This document shows positions 1 to 6,736 of a stretch of 13,184 nucleotides of DNA, piece after piece (the stretch's first letter is position 1; the number at the start of each line of letters is the position of its first letter). This DNA comes from an uncultured Caulobacterales bacterium. Its GTDB lineage: Bacteria > Pseudomonadota > Alphaproteobacteria > Caulobacterales > Caulobacteraceae. Position numbers and translations under genes: made by a program. The notes beneath the pieces are model-generated. The model ran no database searches, was not told the DNA's origin, and saw nothing but the letters and a program-made list of their open reading frames with translations. The stretch is from contig CAISYT010000182.1 of NCBI GenBank assembly GCA_903889785.1, positions 1-13,184 on the forward strand, written 5' to 3'.

Positions 1-1
1 A

Positions 2-859
2 TTCGTGCCGCAGGTCAACCGCCTCCTGATGGTTGGCGTGCTGCTGCTGCTTTTCGTGTTCCAGAGCTCGCACCGTCTGGCGGGTGCCTATGGTATCGCG
101 GTTACGGGTGCCATGTTCGTCGACACCCTGTTGGCGTTTGTCGTGGTCCGCCTTATCTGGAAGTGGAACCTGATCCAGACCGGTGCTCTGCTGGTGCCGC
201 TGGCCATGATCGACATCGTGTTCATCACCTCGAACATGCTGAAGATTCCCGAGGGGGCCTGGCTGCCGCTCGTGCTTGGCGGCATACTGGTCATGGTCAT
301 GGTCACCTGGACCAAGGGTGCCCAGATTCTGAGCGAGAAGACCCGGCGCGACAGCGTGCCCCTGGCCGACCTGTTACAGATCCTGGCCGCCCGCCCGCCG
401 CATCGCGTATCGGGCAGCGCCATCTTCCTAACCGGCGACCTGGACATGACGCCGGTCGCCTTGATGCACAATCTCAAGCACAACAAAGTTCTGCACGAAA
501 AGAACGTGATCCTGACGGTGCGCACGGCGGGCAAGCCGCGCGTGGCCGACGCCGACCGCATCGAAATCGAAAAGGTCGACGGCGATTTCCAGAAGGTCGT
601 GGTATCCTACGGCTTCATGGAGAGCCCGAACCTGCCCAAGGCGCTTGGCCAATGCCGACGCCTGGGTTTGAAATACGATATTATGGCCACAAGTTTCTTC
701 CTCGGGCGACGCTCCATCGTGCCCTCGGCCCAGAGCGGTATGCCGCTTTGGCAGGACCATCTGTTTATCTTCCTGATGAAAAACGCCGCCAACCCCACTG
801 ACTTCTTCAAGATTCCGCCTGGACGCGTGGTGGAATTGGGTGCCCAAATCACCGTCTGA
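2..859 (+). CDS. kup: Kup/Trk-D low-affinity potassium transporter, C-terminal part (5' end outside window)
   Basis: This is an inner-membrane K+/H+ symporter of the KUP/HAK/KT family, cut by the left edge of the window. The reading frame is already open at base 2, so the GTG at 5 is an internal valine, not a start. The visible part begins with the family-typical stretch (F)VPQVNRLLMVG, followed by SSHRLAGAYGIAVTGAM in a transmembrane segment. Further hydrophobic helices run to about residue 105. A hydrophilic cytoplasmic domain of about 180 residues follows and ends in RVVELGAQITV, the usual Kup C-terminus. Full-length members have roughly 620-650 residues, so more than half of the gene lies upstream. 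The stop is TGA at 857-859. A small membrane-protein gene begins 23 bases later and is probably co-transcribed. I see nothing broken in the visible part. Confidence 0.95.
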   Translation, partial: FVPQVNRLLMVGVLLLLFVFQSSHRLAGAYGIAVTGAMFVDTLLAFVVVRLIWKWNLIQTGALLVPLAMIDIVFITSNMLKIPEGAWLPLVLGGILVMVMVTWTKGAQILSEKTRRDSVPLADLLQILAARPPHRVSGSAIFLTGDLDMTPVALMHNLKHNKVLHEKNVILTVRTAGKPRVADADRIEIEKVDGDFQKVVVSYGFMESPNLPKALGQCRRLGLKYDIMATSFFLGRRSIVPSAQSGMPLWQDHLFIFLMKNAANPTDFFKIPPGRVVELGAQITV

Positions 860-882
860 GCGCCACGGGGGGGGGAGACGCC

Positions 883-1251
883 TTGCAGCACGGCCTTTCG
901 CTGTTTGGCGATATCTTCTGGATCGCCGCTCTGTCAGTGATGGCCGGCTGCTCGCGCTGGGCCTGGCCCAGGATCAAGCCGGGGGCAAGAGTTCCGATTC
1001 AATGGCGGCGCGACGGCAGCCCGTCGATGCGGCTGGGCAAGTCGCTGGGCCTGAGCAGCTTAGTCTTTATCGCCTTCCTGGTGGGCGCCTATTTGAAGGT
1101 TGAGAGCCTGTCGTCGCGGCTGAGCATGAACACGATTCTGATCGTGTTTCTGGTGCGCCTCAGCGCTGCGCCCCTGTTCGCCGTTATCCACCTGATCCAG
1201 GTGCGGCGCTGCCTGATCTACCTGGCCGATGAGGGCCGGCTCGTCGAGTAG
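883..1251 (+). CDS. Small predicted membrane protein, unrecognised
   Basis: I do not recognise this 122-residue protein. It has three hydrophobic stretches, at about residues 5-22, 53-70 and 82-104, separated by short basic loops (RIKPGARVPIQWRR near 30-43; QVRRC near 106-110), which suggests a small inner-membrane protein. The start chosen is TTG at 883. It follows a very purine-rich ribosome-binding region in which nine consecutive G residues (867-875) run into AGA. The next in-frame alternatives (GTG 937, ATG 940) would remove the first membrane segment. It lies 23 bases after kup on the same strand, so co-transcription is likely, but no role in potassium transport can be read from the sequence. 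The stop is TAG at 1249-1251. Confidence 0.65.
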   Translation: MQHGLSLFGDIFWIAALSVMAGCSRWAWPRIKPGARVPIQWRRDGSPSMRLGKSLGLSSLVFIAFLVGAYLKVESLSSRLSMNTILIVFLVRLSAAPLFAVIHLIQVRRCLIYLADEGRLVE

Positions 1252-1253
1252 GA

Positions 1254-1297
1254 CGATCTTTGCTTGAAGATCGAAGCCCGGCGCCCTTTAAGGCGCC
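1254..1297 (+). promoter_or_regulatory. Two tandem hairpins in the argG 5' leader
   Basis: Three bases after the upstream stop codon there is a perfect inverted repeat, CGATCTT (1254-1260) and AAGATCG (1267-1273), around a 6-nt loop. Six bases later a second one follows: GGCGCC (1280-1285), loop CTTTAA, GGCGCC (1292-1297). Neither is followed by a T-run, so this is not a standard intrinsic terminator. The pair ends 25 bases before the argG ATG and just upstream of its ribosome-binding site. It could be a weak or Rho-assisted terminator of the preceding genes, a leader structure, or a protein-binding site. The repeats are visible; the function is inferred. Confidence 0.4.
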
Positions 1298-1322
1298 TGC
1301 ACGAACGCCCAAGGAATTTGCC

Positions 1323-2576
1323 ATGCCTGCTCAGAAGTCCGTCAAGAAAGTCGTACTCGCCTACAGCGGCGGGCTGGACACCTCGATCATTCTAAAGTGG
1401 CTGCAAACCGAATACGGTGCCGAGGTTGTGACCTTCACCGCCGACCTGGGCCAAGGCGAGGAGCTGGAGCCGGCGCGTAAGAAGGCGCTCCTCCTGGGCA
1501 TCAAGCCGGAAAATATCTTCATCGAGGACCTGCGCGAGGAATTCGTGCGCGACTACGTGTTCCCGATGTTCCGCGCCAATACGGTCTATGAAGGTCAGTA
1601 TCTGTTGGGCACCTCGATCGCCCGGCCGTTGATTGCCAAGGCGCAGATCGACATCGCGCGTAAGGTCGGTGCCGACGCCGTCTGTCACGGTGCCACCGGC
1701 AAGGGCAACGACCAGGTGCGGTTCGAACTGGGCTACTATGCCCTTGAGCCCGACATCACCGTCATCGCCCCCTGGCGCGAGTGGGAATTCAAGAGCCGCG
1801 AGGCGCTGCTGGCCTTCGCGGAACAGCATCAAATCCCCATCGCCAAGGATAAGCGCGGCGATGCCCCCTTCAGCGTCGACGCCAACCTTTTGCACTCCTC
1901 CTCGGAAGGCAAGGTGCTGGAAGATCCCTCTGTCGAGGCCCCCGAGTTTGTGCACATGCGCACCATCGCACCCGAAGACGCGCCCAATACACCAGCAATC
2001 TTCACGATGGACTTCGAAAAAGGCGATCCTGTCGCCATCGAGGGCGTGGCGATGAGCCCTGCTACCTTGCTGGCCAAGCTAAATGAGCTGGGACACGACA
2101 ATGGCGTGGGCCGACTTGACCTGGTCGAGAACCGTTTCGTCGGCATGAAATCGCGCGGCGTCTATGAGACGCCAGGAGGCACGATCCTGCTGGCGGCCCA
2201 TCGTGGCATTGAGAGCATCACACTCGACCGCGGGTCCATGCACCTGAAGGACGAGCTGATGCCGCGCTATGCATCGCTGATCTACAACGGCTTCTGGTTC
2301 AGCCCCGAGCGCGAGATGCTGCAGGCCGCCATCGACCACTCCCAGGCCTTGGTCACCGGTCAGGTGCGGGTCAAGCTCTACAGGGGCAATGTTTCGGTGA
2401 TCGGCCGCACCAGCCCCTATAGCCTGTACGACCAGGAACTCGTCACCTTCGAAGAAGGCAGGGTAGCTTACGACCAGCGTGACGCCGCCGGCTTCATCAA
2501 GCTCAACGCCCTGCGCCTGCGCGTCGCTGCCAAGCGAGCGCGACGGGATGGGGCTAGGCCTCCACGATCGCTTTGA
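1323..2576 (+). CDS. argG: Argininosuccinate synthase
   Basis: Condenses citrulline and aspartate with ATP to argininosuccinate, the penultimate step of arginine synthesis, in the cytoplasm as a homotetramer. The N-terminal PP-loop AYSGGLDTS (residues 13-21) binds ATP. GATGKGNDQVRFE (123-135) is the family's second signature and supplies citrulline/aspartate contacts. Homology runs to GFIKLNALRLR near the C-terminus. The ATG at 1323 is preferred because AAGGAA at 1311-1316 is a good ribosome-binding site and MPAQKSVKKVVLAYSGG is the normal N-terminus; the frame is open back to a TTG at 1260, but that would add 21 unrelated residues and place the leader hairpins inside the gene. The protein has 417 residues, slightly long for the family, because of a basic, proline-containing tail (RARRDGARPPRSL) after the conserved end. 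It stands alone, without other arg genes beside it. Confidence 0.97.
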   Translation: MPAQKSVKKVVLAYSGGLDTSIILKWLQTEYGAEVVTFTADLGQGEELEPARKKALLLGIKPENIFIEDLREEFVRDYVFPMFRANTVYEGQYLLGTSIARPLIAKAQIDIARKVGADAVCHGATGKGNDQVRFELGYYALEPDITVIAPWREWEFKSREALLAFAEQHQIPIAKDKRGDAPFSVDANLLHSSSEGKVLEDPSVEAPEFVHMRTIAPEDAPNTPAIFTMDFEKGDPVAIEGVAMSPATLLAKLNELGHDNGVGRLDLVENRFVGMKSRGVYETPGGTILLAAHRGIESITLDRGSMHLKDELMPRYASLIYNGFWFSPEREMLQAAIDHSQALVTGQVRVKLYRGNVSVIGRTSPYSLYDQELVTFEEGRVAYDQRDAAGFIKLNALRLRVAAKRARRDGARPPRSL

Positions 2577-2686
2577 ACCCATACCGGTCACGGATCCTCT
2601 AAGGCTGCCGCTCTGCTGTCGACTGAGGCGGTCTCGCGTCTCTGCGCCAAGCGTGACAGTGTGCTGAAAAATCGAGGAGACCATCA

Positions 2687-3094
2687 ATGTTACAATCCCA
2701 CGGCTGGACCGCCCTCGTCACCTGCGCGGCGTTGTTTCTGTATTTCATCGCCGGCGTGAAGGTCGGCTTGGCCCGGCGCAAACACGGCGTGGCCGCCCCG
2801 GCGATGAGCGGCGACCCCAATGTGGAACGCGCCCTGCGCGTGCAGGGCAACACCCTGGAATGGCTGCCGATTTTCCTTCCTTCGTTGTGGCTGTTCTCGA
2901 TCTACTGGAATGACCGCCTAGCGGCTCTGATCGGGGTGGTCTGGATTGTCGGCCGCATTCTCTACGCCGTCGGCTATTGGTCCGAGGCCGGCAAGCGCGG
3001 GGCGGGCTTTGGCATCCAGACCCTGGTGGCGTTCGTGCTGTTATTTGGCGCGGCCGCGGGTGCCATCCGCGTGATGATGGTCGCGGGCGGCTAG
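2687..3094 (+). CDS. MAPEG-family membrane protein
   Basis: A 135-residue integral membrane protein of the MAPEG superfamily (membrane-associated proteins in eicosanoid and glutathione metabolism). Four hydrophobic segments lie at about 8-27, 59-73, 78-97 and 110-132. The family core is clear: ERALRVQGNTLEWLP (47-61), with the conserved Arg, Asn and Glu, and GRILYAVGYWSEAGKRGAGF (89-108). Eukaryotic relatives bind glutathione; most bacterial members have no assigned substrate, so only the fold family is called. The ATG at 2687 has a strong GAGGAG ribosome-binding site just upstream. About 110 bases separate it from argG and 100 from the next gene, so it may be transcribed on its own. Confidence 0.88.
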   Translation: MLQSHGWTALVTCAALFLYFIAGVKVGLARRKHGVAAPAMSGDPNVERALRVQGNTLEWLPIFLPSLWLFSIYWNDRLAALIGVVWIVGRILYAVGYWSEAGKRGAGFGIQTLVAFVLLFGAAAGAIRVMMVAGG

Positions 3095-3194
3095 GCCCTG
3101 GCGCGCGGGCGCAAATTATGGCTCCATAGCCCCGCATCCGCCCCAAGCTTGAAGTGTTTCAGCGAAGTCGGTTCGTTTAACGAAGGAAGCGCAG

Positions 3195-3842
3195 ATGCGC
3201 CGTTTAATGATAGTCGGAGCCGCAGCCGCCACATTGCTGGCCCTTGCTGGTTGCGCCACGCCCACCCCCTACCAGCCCATAGTCGCCGCGAGGCCCACCT
3301 TGGGCGGGTTTTCCGAAACGCGCCTGACGGCCGACCATTACCGCGTGACTTTCAACGGCAACGGCTTGACCAAGCGGGATACGGTTGAGCGCTACATGCT
3401 GTACCGCGCCGCCGAGTTGACCTTGGCCCAAGGCTACGACTGGTTCGAGGTCGACGACCGCCATACCGACCGCGACCGGGCGACCTATGTTGATCCCGAT
3501 CCATTCGCCTTTGGCCCGCGCTATGGGCCGGGTTTCGGCGCCTTTGGCCCGTTCTATGGGCCGGGTTTCGGCGCCTTTGGCCCGCTCTATGGGCCGGGTT
3601 TCGGCTTCTTCAGCCCCAACTGGCGCTACTACAGCCGCGGCTATGGGTGGCGCAGCCCCCTGTTCGGCGATCCGTTCTGGAATAATCGGTTCGACGTCAG
3701 CACGGTGGAAAAATTCGAAGCCGGCGCCGAGATCACCCTGCACAAGGGCCCGGTGCCCACCAGCACAAGCCGTGCCTTTGACGCGCGGCAGGTCAAGGCA
3801 AACCTCGAGCCCCTGATTGTCCGACCTGTGCCGAAGTCCTAG
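3195..3842 (+). CDS. Predicted lipoprotein with Gly/Phe/Tyr-rich tandem repeats (CC0125/CC1285-like)
   Basis: A 215-residue exported protein. The N-terminus is a lipoprotein signal: basic MRR, a hydrophobic stretch, then the lipobox LAGC with the lipidated Cys at residue 20, so the mature protein should be membrane-anchored. The segment GGFSETRLTADHYRVTFNGN, then TVERYMLYRAAELTLAQGYDWFEV (residues about 37-84, with a short gap), resembles from memory the lipoprotein family annotated as CC0125/CC1285 in Caulobacter; its function is unknown. The middle (about 105-137) carries three near-identical 11-residue units of the form AFGPxYGPGFG with Arg, Phe or Leu at x. The C-terminal part (FDVSTVEKFEAGAEITLHKG) looks like an ordinary folded segment. 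AAGGAA at 3183-3188 is a good ribosome-binding site for ATG 3195. Expression, localisation and partner are not indicated by neighbours. Confidence 0.8.
   Translation: MRRLMIVGAAAATLLALAGCATPTPYQPIVAARPTLGGFSETRLTADHYRVTFNGNGLTKRDTVERYMLYRAAELTLAQGYDWFEVDDRHTDRDRATYVDPDPFAFGPRYGPGFGAFGPFYGPGFGAFGPLYGPGFGFFSPNWRYYSRGYGWRSPLFGDPFWNNRFDVSTVEKFEAGAEITLHKGPVPTSTSRAFDARQVKANLEPLIVRPVPKS
3507..3605 (+). repeat. Three 33-bp direct tandem repeats inside the lipoprotein gene
   Basis: Units are 3507-3539, 3540-3572 and 3573-3605. Each begins GCCTTTGGCCC and ends GGGCCGGGTTTCGGC. The only differences fall in one codon (CGC, TTC or CTC), giving Arg, Phe and Leu. A unit is exactly 11 codons, so copy-number changes would keep the frame. 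The near identity points to recent duplication by slippage or unequal recombination. Confidence 0.95.
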
Positions 3843-3866
3843 ACTCGGGGCGCGTCGCCTATGTAA

Positions 3867-4195
3867 AGCGTCCGTGTCGCTGGTCGGGCGGCTGCCCAAG
3901 ACCAATATCTGTATGACACCCCCGGCGGGTGGACCGGTCAGCGCGTTGCTGGCGCTGGCGATCGCTTTCTTTCGCGCATGGTGGGTCGGTCGCTCACAAT
4001 GCCGGAATGCAAGACTGGATTGCTGCTGACGCCGACGCCTATGTCGCGATGGCCGTCGCCCGAGCGGCTGACTTACCCGGTTTGAGCGCCCTGCGCGCCC
4101 AAATGCGCGATCGTTTGCGAAGCTTGCCGATGTTTGACGCCCCAGCCTTCGCGCAGGATCTGGAACAGGCGCTTTGGGCCATGCACCGCGCTTGA
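3867..4195 (+). pseudogene. C-terminal remnant of a GT41 (SPINDLY/O-GlcNAc transferase-like) protein glycosyltransferase
   Basis: Two reading frames joined together resemble the end of bacterial TPR/GT41 glycosyltransferases. One frame (3867-3995) reads YDTPGGWTG and, later, GAGDRFLSRMVGRSL, matching the family's 'FPYPGGTT...GDRFLSR...SLL' block with residues missing between them. The other frame continues from 3995 with HNAGMQDWIAADADAYVAMA, then AVARAADLPGLSALRAQMRD and a final FDAPAFAQDLEQALWAM, stopping at TGA 4193-4195; this is the usual GT41 C-terminus. The join needs a small deletion near 3993-3997. The TPR region and most of the catalytic domain are absent, because the lipoprotein gene ends at 3842. 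The 88-residue open frame from GTG 3929 therefore begins with out-of-frame residues and is unlikely to be a real protein. Family recognition is from memory of conserved patterns. Confidence 0.72.
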
Positions 4196-4203
4196 TCGAA
4201 GAC

Positions 4204-4947
4204 CTAGACCGGCGCTGAACAGACCGGGCAGGCCGGGTCCGGCGCGATCTTAACCGTGCGGGTCTGGGCGGGCAGGGCGTCATAGATCAGCAGGCGGCCG
4301 GCCAAGGGCTCGCCGGCACCAGCGATCAGCTTGATTGCCTCGACCGCCATCAAGGCGCCGATCACACCAGCGAGGGCGCCGACAACGCCAACAACAGCGC
4401 AGATCTCGGCGTCTGGTGGGATGTCCGGGACCAGGCAGCGATAACAGGGTTTGCCTGAAAACACGCCAACCTGGCCGGTCCAGCGGCCGATTGCCCCACT
4501 GACGAGCGGGATATTCAGAGCATGGCAGGCGGCGTTGACCGCGAACCGAGTGGCGAAATCGTCCGTCCCGTCCACCACCAGGTCGCAGCCGGCCAGGAGT
4601 TCGGCGGCGTTGGCTGGCGTCAGTGCGCGGGCGATAGGCTCAACCGCGACATGCGGATTGAGCGCTGCCAAGGCGTTCGCAGCCGCCGCCGCCTTCGCAA
4701 CGCCAATGTCGTCAAGCGTGTAGAGGACCTGGCGCTGCAAGTTCGATAGGGCGACCGTGTCGGCATCAATCAGCCTCAGGCTTCCAACACCGGCCGCCGC
4801 AAGGTAAAGCGCCGCCGGGGCACCCAGCCCACCGACACCAACAAGCGCGACTGCCGCAGCCTTTAATTTCTGCTGGCCGGGCCCGCCCAGCTCCCGGAGC
4901 ACCAGCTGGCGGGCGTAGCGGTCAACCTCTTCTGGAGAAAAGCTCAT
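4204..4947 (-). CDS. moeB: MoeB/ThiF/HesA-family E1-like sulfur-carrier adenylyltransferase
   Basis: Activates the C-terminal Gly-Gly of a small ubiquitin-like sulfur carrier (MoaD or ThiS type) by adenylation, in molybdopterin or thiamine synthesis. At 247 residues it matches stand-alone MoeB in length and has no C-terminal rhodanese domain. Visible features are the nucleotide-binding loop GVGGLGAP (37-44), D61/D63, SNLQRQ with R72, K85, DGTDD (126-130), and two zinc-binding Cys pairs, CYRC (168-171) and CPVC (240-243). C183, in EICAVVGVVG, is at the position of the conserved cysteine before the GVIG helix. Colinearity with E. coli MoeB, including the N-terminal 'RYARQ' segment, favours MoeB over ThiF, but no carrier-protein gene is adjacent, so the pathway is inferred. 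It converges on the GT41 remnant and is divergent from nth, with only 44 bases between the starts. Confidence 0.82.
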   Translation of the reverse strand: MSFSPEEVDRYARQLVLRELGGPGQQKLKAAAVALVGVGGLGAPAALYLAAAGVGSLRLIDADTVALSNLQRQVLYTLDDIGVAKAAAAANALAALNPHVAVEPIARALTPANAAELLAGCDLVVDGTDDFATRFAVNAACHALNIPLVSGAIGRWTGQVGVFSGKPCYRCLVPDIPPDAEICAVVGVVGALAGVIGALMAVEAIKLIAGAGEPLAGRLLIYDALPAQTRTVKIAPDPACPVCSAPV

Positions 4948-4991
4948 GAGACTGAGAATCGCAGACTTGCGCTTCCGCTTCTAGGGCCGTC

Positions 4992-5681
4992 ATGGTCGCG
5001 TCCATGGCGAAGCCCCTTAAAGCCCTGACCTACCGCCGCGCGCCGAAGGAAAGGGCGCGCATCCGGGCGTTGTTCGAAAGGTTCGAGGCCGCAACAGCGC
5101 ACCCCAGGACTGAGCTAAATTATAAAACCCCGTTCGAACTGGTCACAGCTGTCGCCCTGTCGGCTCAGGCCACGGACGTTGGCGTCAATAAGGCCACCGC
5201 CAACCTATTCGCGGCCGCCAACACCCCGCAGGCGGTCTTGGCGCTTGGGGAAGCCGGGGTGGTTGGCTTCATCAATTCAATTGGCCTGTTCCGCAATAAG
5301 GCCAAAAACCTGATCGCCATGTCGCGCCTGCTGATCGAGCGCCACGACGGCGAGGTGCCGCTGGACCGCCTGGCGCTGCAGGACCTTCCGGGCGTGGGGC
5401 GTAAAACCGCCAGCGTGGTGCTGAACGAACTAAGCGTCGAGCCGGCCATCGCTGTCGACACACACGTATTCCGCGTGTCCCACCGCCTTGGGCTTAGCAC
5501 CGCAAAGACACCCGATGCGGTGGAGCTGGAACTGACGGCGATCATCCCTACACCCTTCCTGACCCGCGCCCACCACTGGCTGATCCTGCATGGGCGATAC
5601 AATTGCATCGCGCGCCGACCGAAGTGCCACGAATGCCCGGTCGCCAGCCTCTGCCCCTCGCGCGACCTATTCTTCCCGTGA
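4992..5681 (+). CDS. nth: Endonuclease III (DNA glycosylase/AP lyase)
   Basis: Removes oxidised pyrimidines from DNA and cleaves the abasic site, in base-excision repair. The 229-residue protein has the helix-hairpin-helix LPGVGRKTASVVLNE with catalytic Lys138 (132-146), followed by VDTHVFRVSHRLGL with catalytic Asp156. The 4Fe-4S cluster ligands are C205, C212, C215 and C221, in the canonical C-x6-C-x2-C-x5-C spacing. Length and all key residues are normal. The start at ATG 4992 is tentative; ATG 5004 would shorten the protein by four residues, and neither has a strong ribosome-binding site. It leads a plus-strand run with the kinase gene 31 bases downstream and the his genes beyond. Confidence 0.96.
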   Translation: MVASMAKPLKALTYRRAPKERARIRALFERFEAATAHPRTELNYKTPFELVTAVALSAQATDVGVNKATANLFAAANTPQAVLALGEAGVVGFINSIGLFRNKAKNLIAMSRLLIERHDGEVPLDRLALQDLPGVGRKTASVVLNELSVEPAIAVDTHVFRVSHRLGLSTAKTPDAVELELTAIIPTPFLTRAHHWLILHGRYNCIARRPKCHECPVASLCPSRDLFFP

Positions 5682-5712
5682 TAGGCGGGGGCCTCCACCA
5701 CGAGGACTCCCT

Positions 5713-6717
5713 GTGACCGCCCGATTCGACGTCACCGCCATCGGCAATGCCATCGTCGACGTGATCGCCCAGTGCGATGACGCCTTCCTGGCCGCCGAAG
5801 GCCTGAACAAGAATTCGATGCAGCTCATCACCCAGGAACACAGCGCCAGCCTCTACACCCGCATGGGCCAGGCCCTAGAAACCTCGGGCGGTTCGGCCGG
5901 CAATACCGTGGCCGGCGTCGGCAGTTTCGGCGGACGCGCCGCCTTCATCGGCAAGGTGGCGAACGATCAGTTAGGCGACATATTCGCCCACGAAATCAAG
6001 GCCATCGGGGTGCACTTCGACGTCCCCCGGCTGGTGGACGGCCCCGCCAGCGGCAGCAGCCTTATCAACGTCACGCCGGACGGCGCGCGGACCATGTGCA
6101 CCTTTCTGGGGGCCGCCAATGAGCTGACCCCAGACGACATCGAGCCCGCGCTGATCGAGGGTGCGGCCCTGGTTTATCTGGAAGGCTATCTGTTCGACCT
6201 AGCGCAGGCCCGCGCCGCCTTTGCCAAGGCGGCAGGACTCGCGCGGGCCAATGGCCGCAAGATCGCCCTGACGCTCAGCGACGCCTTCATGGTCGAGCGC
6301 CACCGCGATGCCCTGCTAGGATTCATCCGCTCGCAAATCGACCTGGTCTTCGCCAACGAATCCGAGCTGCTTTCGCTCTATCAGACCACCGATTTCGACG
6401 GGGCCGCCTCCCGGCTGGCCAGTGAGGTCCCGATGGCCGCCGTCACCCGCGGCGCGGCGGGGTCGGTCGTGGTGTGCGGTAATGACCGAATCGCTGTGGA
6501 GGCAGTGCCGGTCGACCGGATCGTTGACACCACGGGGGCCGGCGACCAGTACGCTGCGGGCTTCCTGTTCGGCATGGCGCAGGAAAAACCGCTTGAGGTC
6601 TGCGCGCGGCTGGGGGCGCTGGCGGCCGCCGAAGTGATCTCGCACTACGGGCCACGGCCCCAAACCGCCTTGAAAGACCTGGCAACCGCCCATATTGCAG
6701 AGGATTGGGGCGACTAG
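5713..6717 (+). CDS. PfkB-family carbohydrate/nucleoside kinase, probably adenosine kinase
   Basis: An ATP-dependent kinase of the ribokinase/PfkB fold, 334 residues. Typical landmarks are FDVTAIGNAIVDV at the N-terminus, the glycine-rich ETSGGSAGNT (56-65) that closes over the substrate, FANESE (213-218), and the PfkB signature 2, DTTGAGDQYAAGFL (272-285), with catalytic base Asp278 in GAGD. The start is GTG 5713, seven bases after GAGGA at 5702-5706; the frame is open back to 5590, but that would overlap nth. Overall pattern and length favour adenosine kinase (adenosine to AMP), but fructokinase or ribokinase-type activity cannot be excluded. It lies 31 bases after nth and 19 before hisB, so it is probably transcribed with the his genes. 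HisF/HisH release AICAR, so a purine-salvage enzyme would be a plausible companion; that link is inference. Confidence 0.85.
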   Translation: MTARFDVTAIGNAIVDVIAQCDDAFLAAEGLNKNSMQLITQEHSASLYTRMGQALETSGGSAGNTVAGVGSFGGRAAFIGKVANDQLGDIFAHEIKAIGVHFDVPRLVDGPASGSSLINVTPDGARTMCTFLGAANELTPDDIEPALIEGAALVYLEGYLFDLAQARAAFAKAAGLARANGRKIALTLSDAFMVERHRDALLGFIRSQIDLVFANESELLSLYQTTDFDGAASRLASEVPMAAVTRGAAGSVVVCGNDRIAVEAVPVDRIVDTTGAGDQYAAGFLFGMAQEKPLEVCARLGALAAAEVISHYGPRPQTALKDLATAHIAEDWGD

Positions 6718-6736
6718 TCCCCTGAAGGAGCCCCGA

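Noticed and set aside
1260..1322. Upstream TTG extension of argG
   Set aside because: The extra 21 residues are not part of the ArgG family and would include the leader hairpins; ATG 1323 has a good ribosome-binding site.
2554..2598. Minus-strand stretch reading RIRDRYGFKAIVEA then stop, resembling the end of an enzyme gene
   Set aside because: A stop codon immediately precedes it in the same frame and only 14 codons are open, so it is too short to assign; it may be chance.
3172..3184. Short hairpin TTCGT-TTA-ACGAA over the lipoprotein ribosome-binding site
   Set aside because: Five base pairs in AT-richer bases are weak and easily found by chance; no further symmetry supports a regulatory site.
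3929..4195. An 88-residue open frame as an intact small gene
   Set aside because: Its first 22 residues are out of frame with the GT41 similarity and its GTG lacks a convincing ribosome-binding site; the remnant explanation fits better.
3204..4283. A 359-codon open frame on the minus strand opposite the lipoprotein gene and GT41 remnant
   Set aside because: It is antisense to a well-supported gene, is arginine/glycine/alanine-rich as expected for shadow frames in GC-rich DNA, matches no family I know, and overlaps the moeB 3' end.
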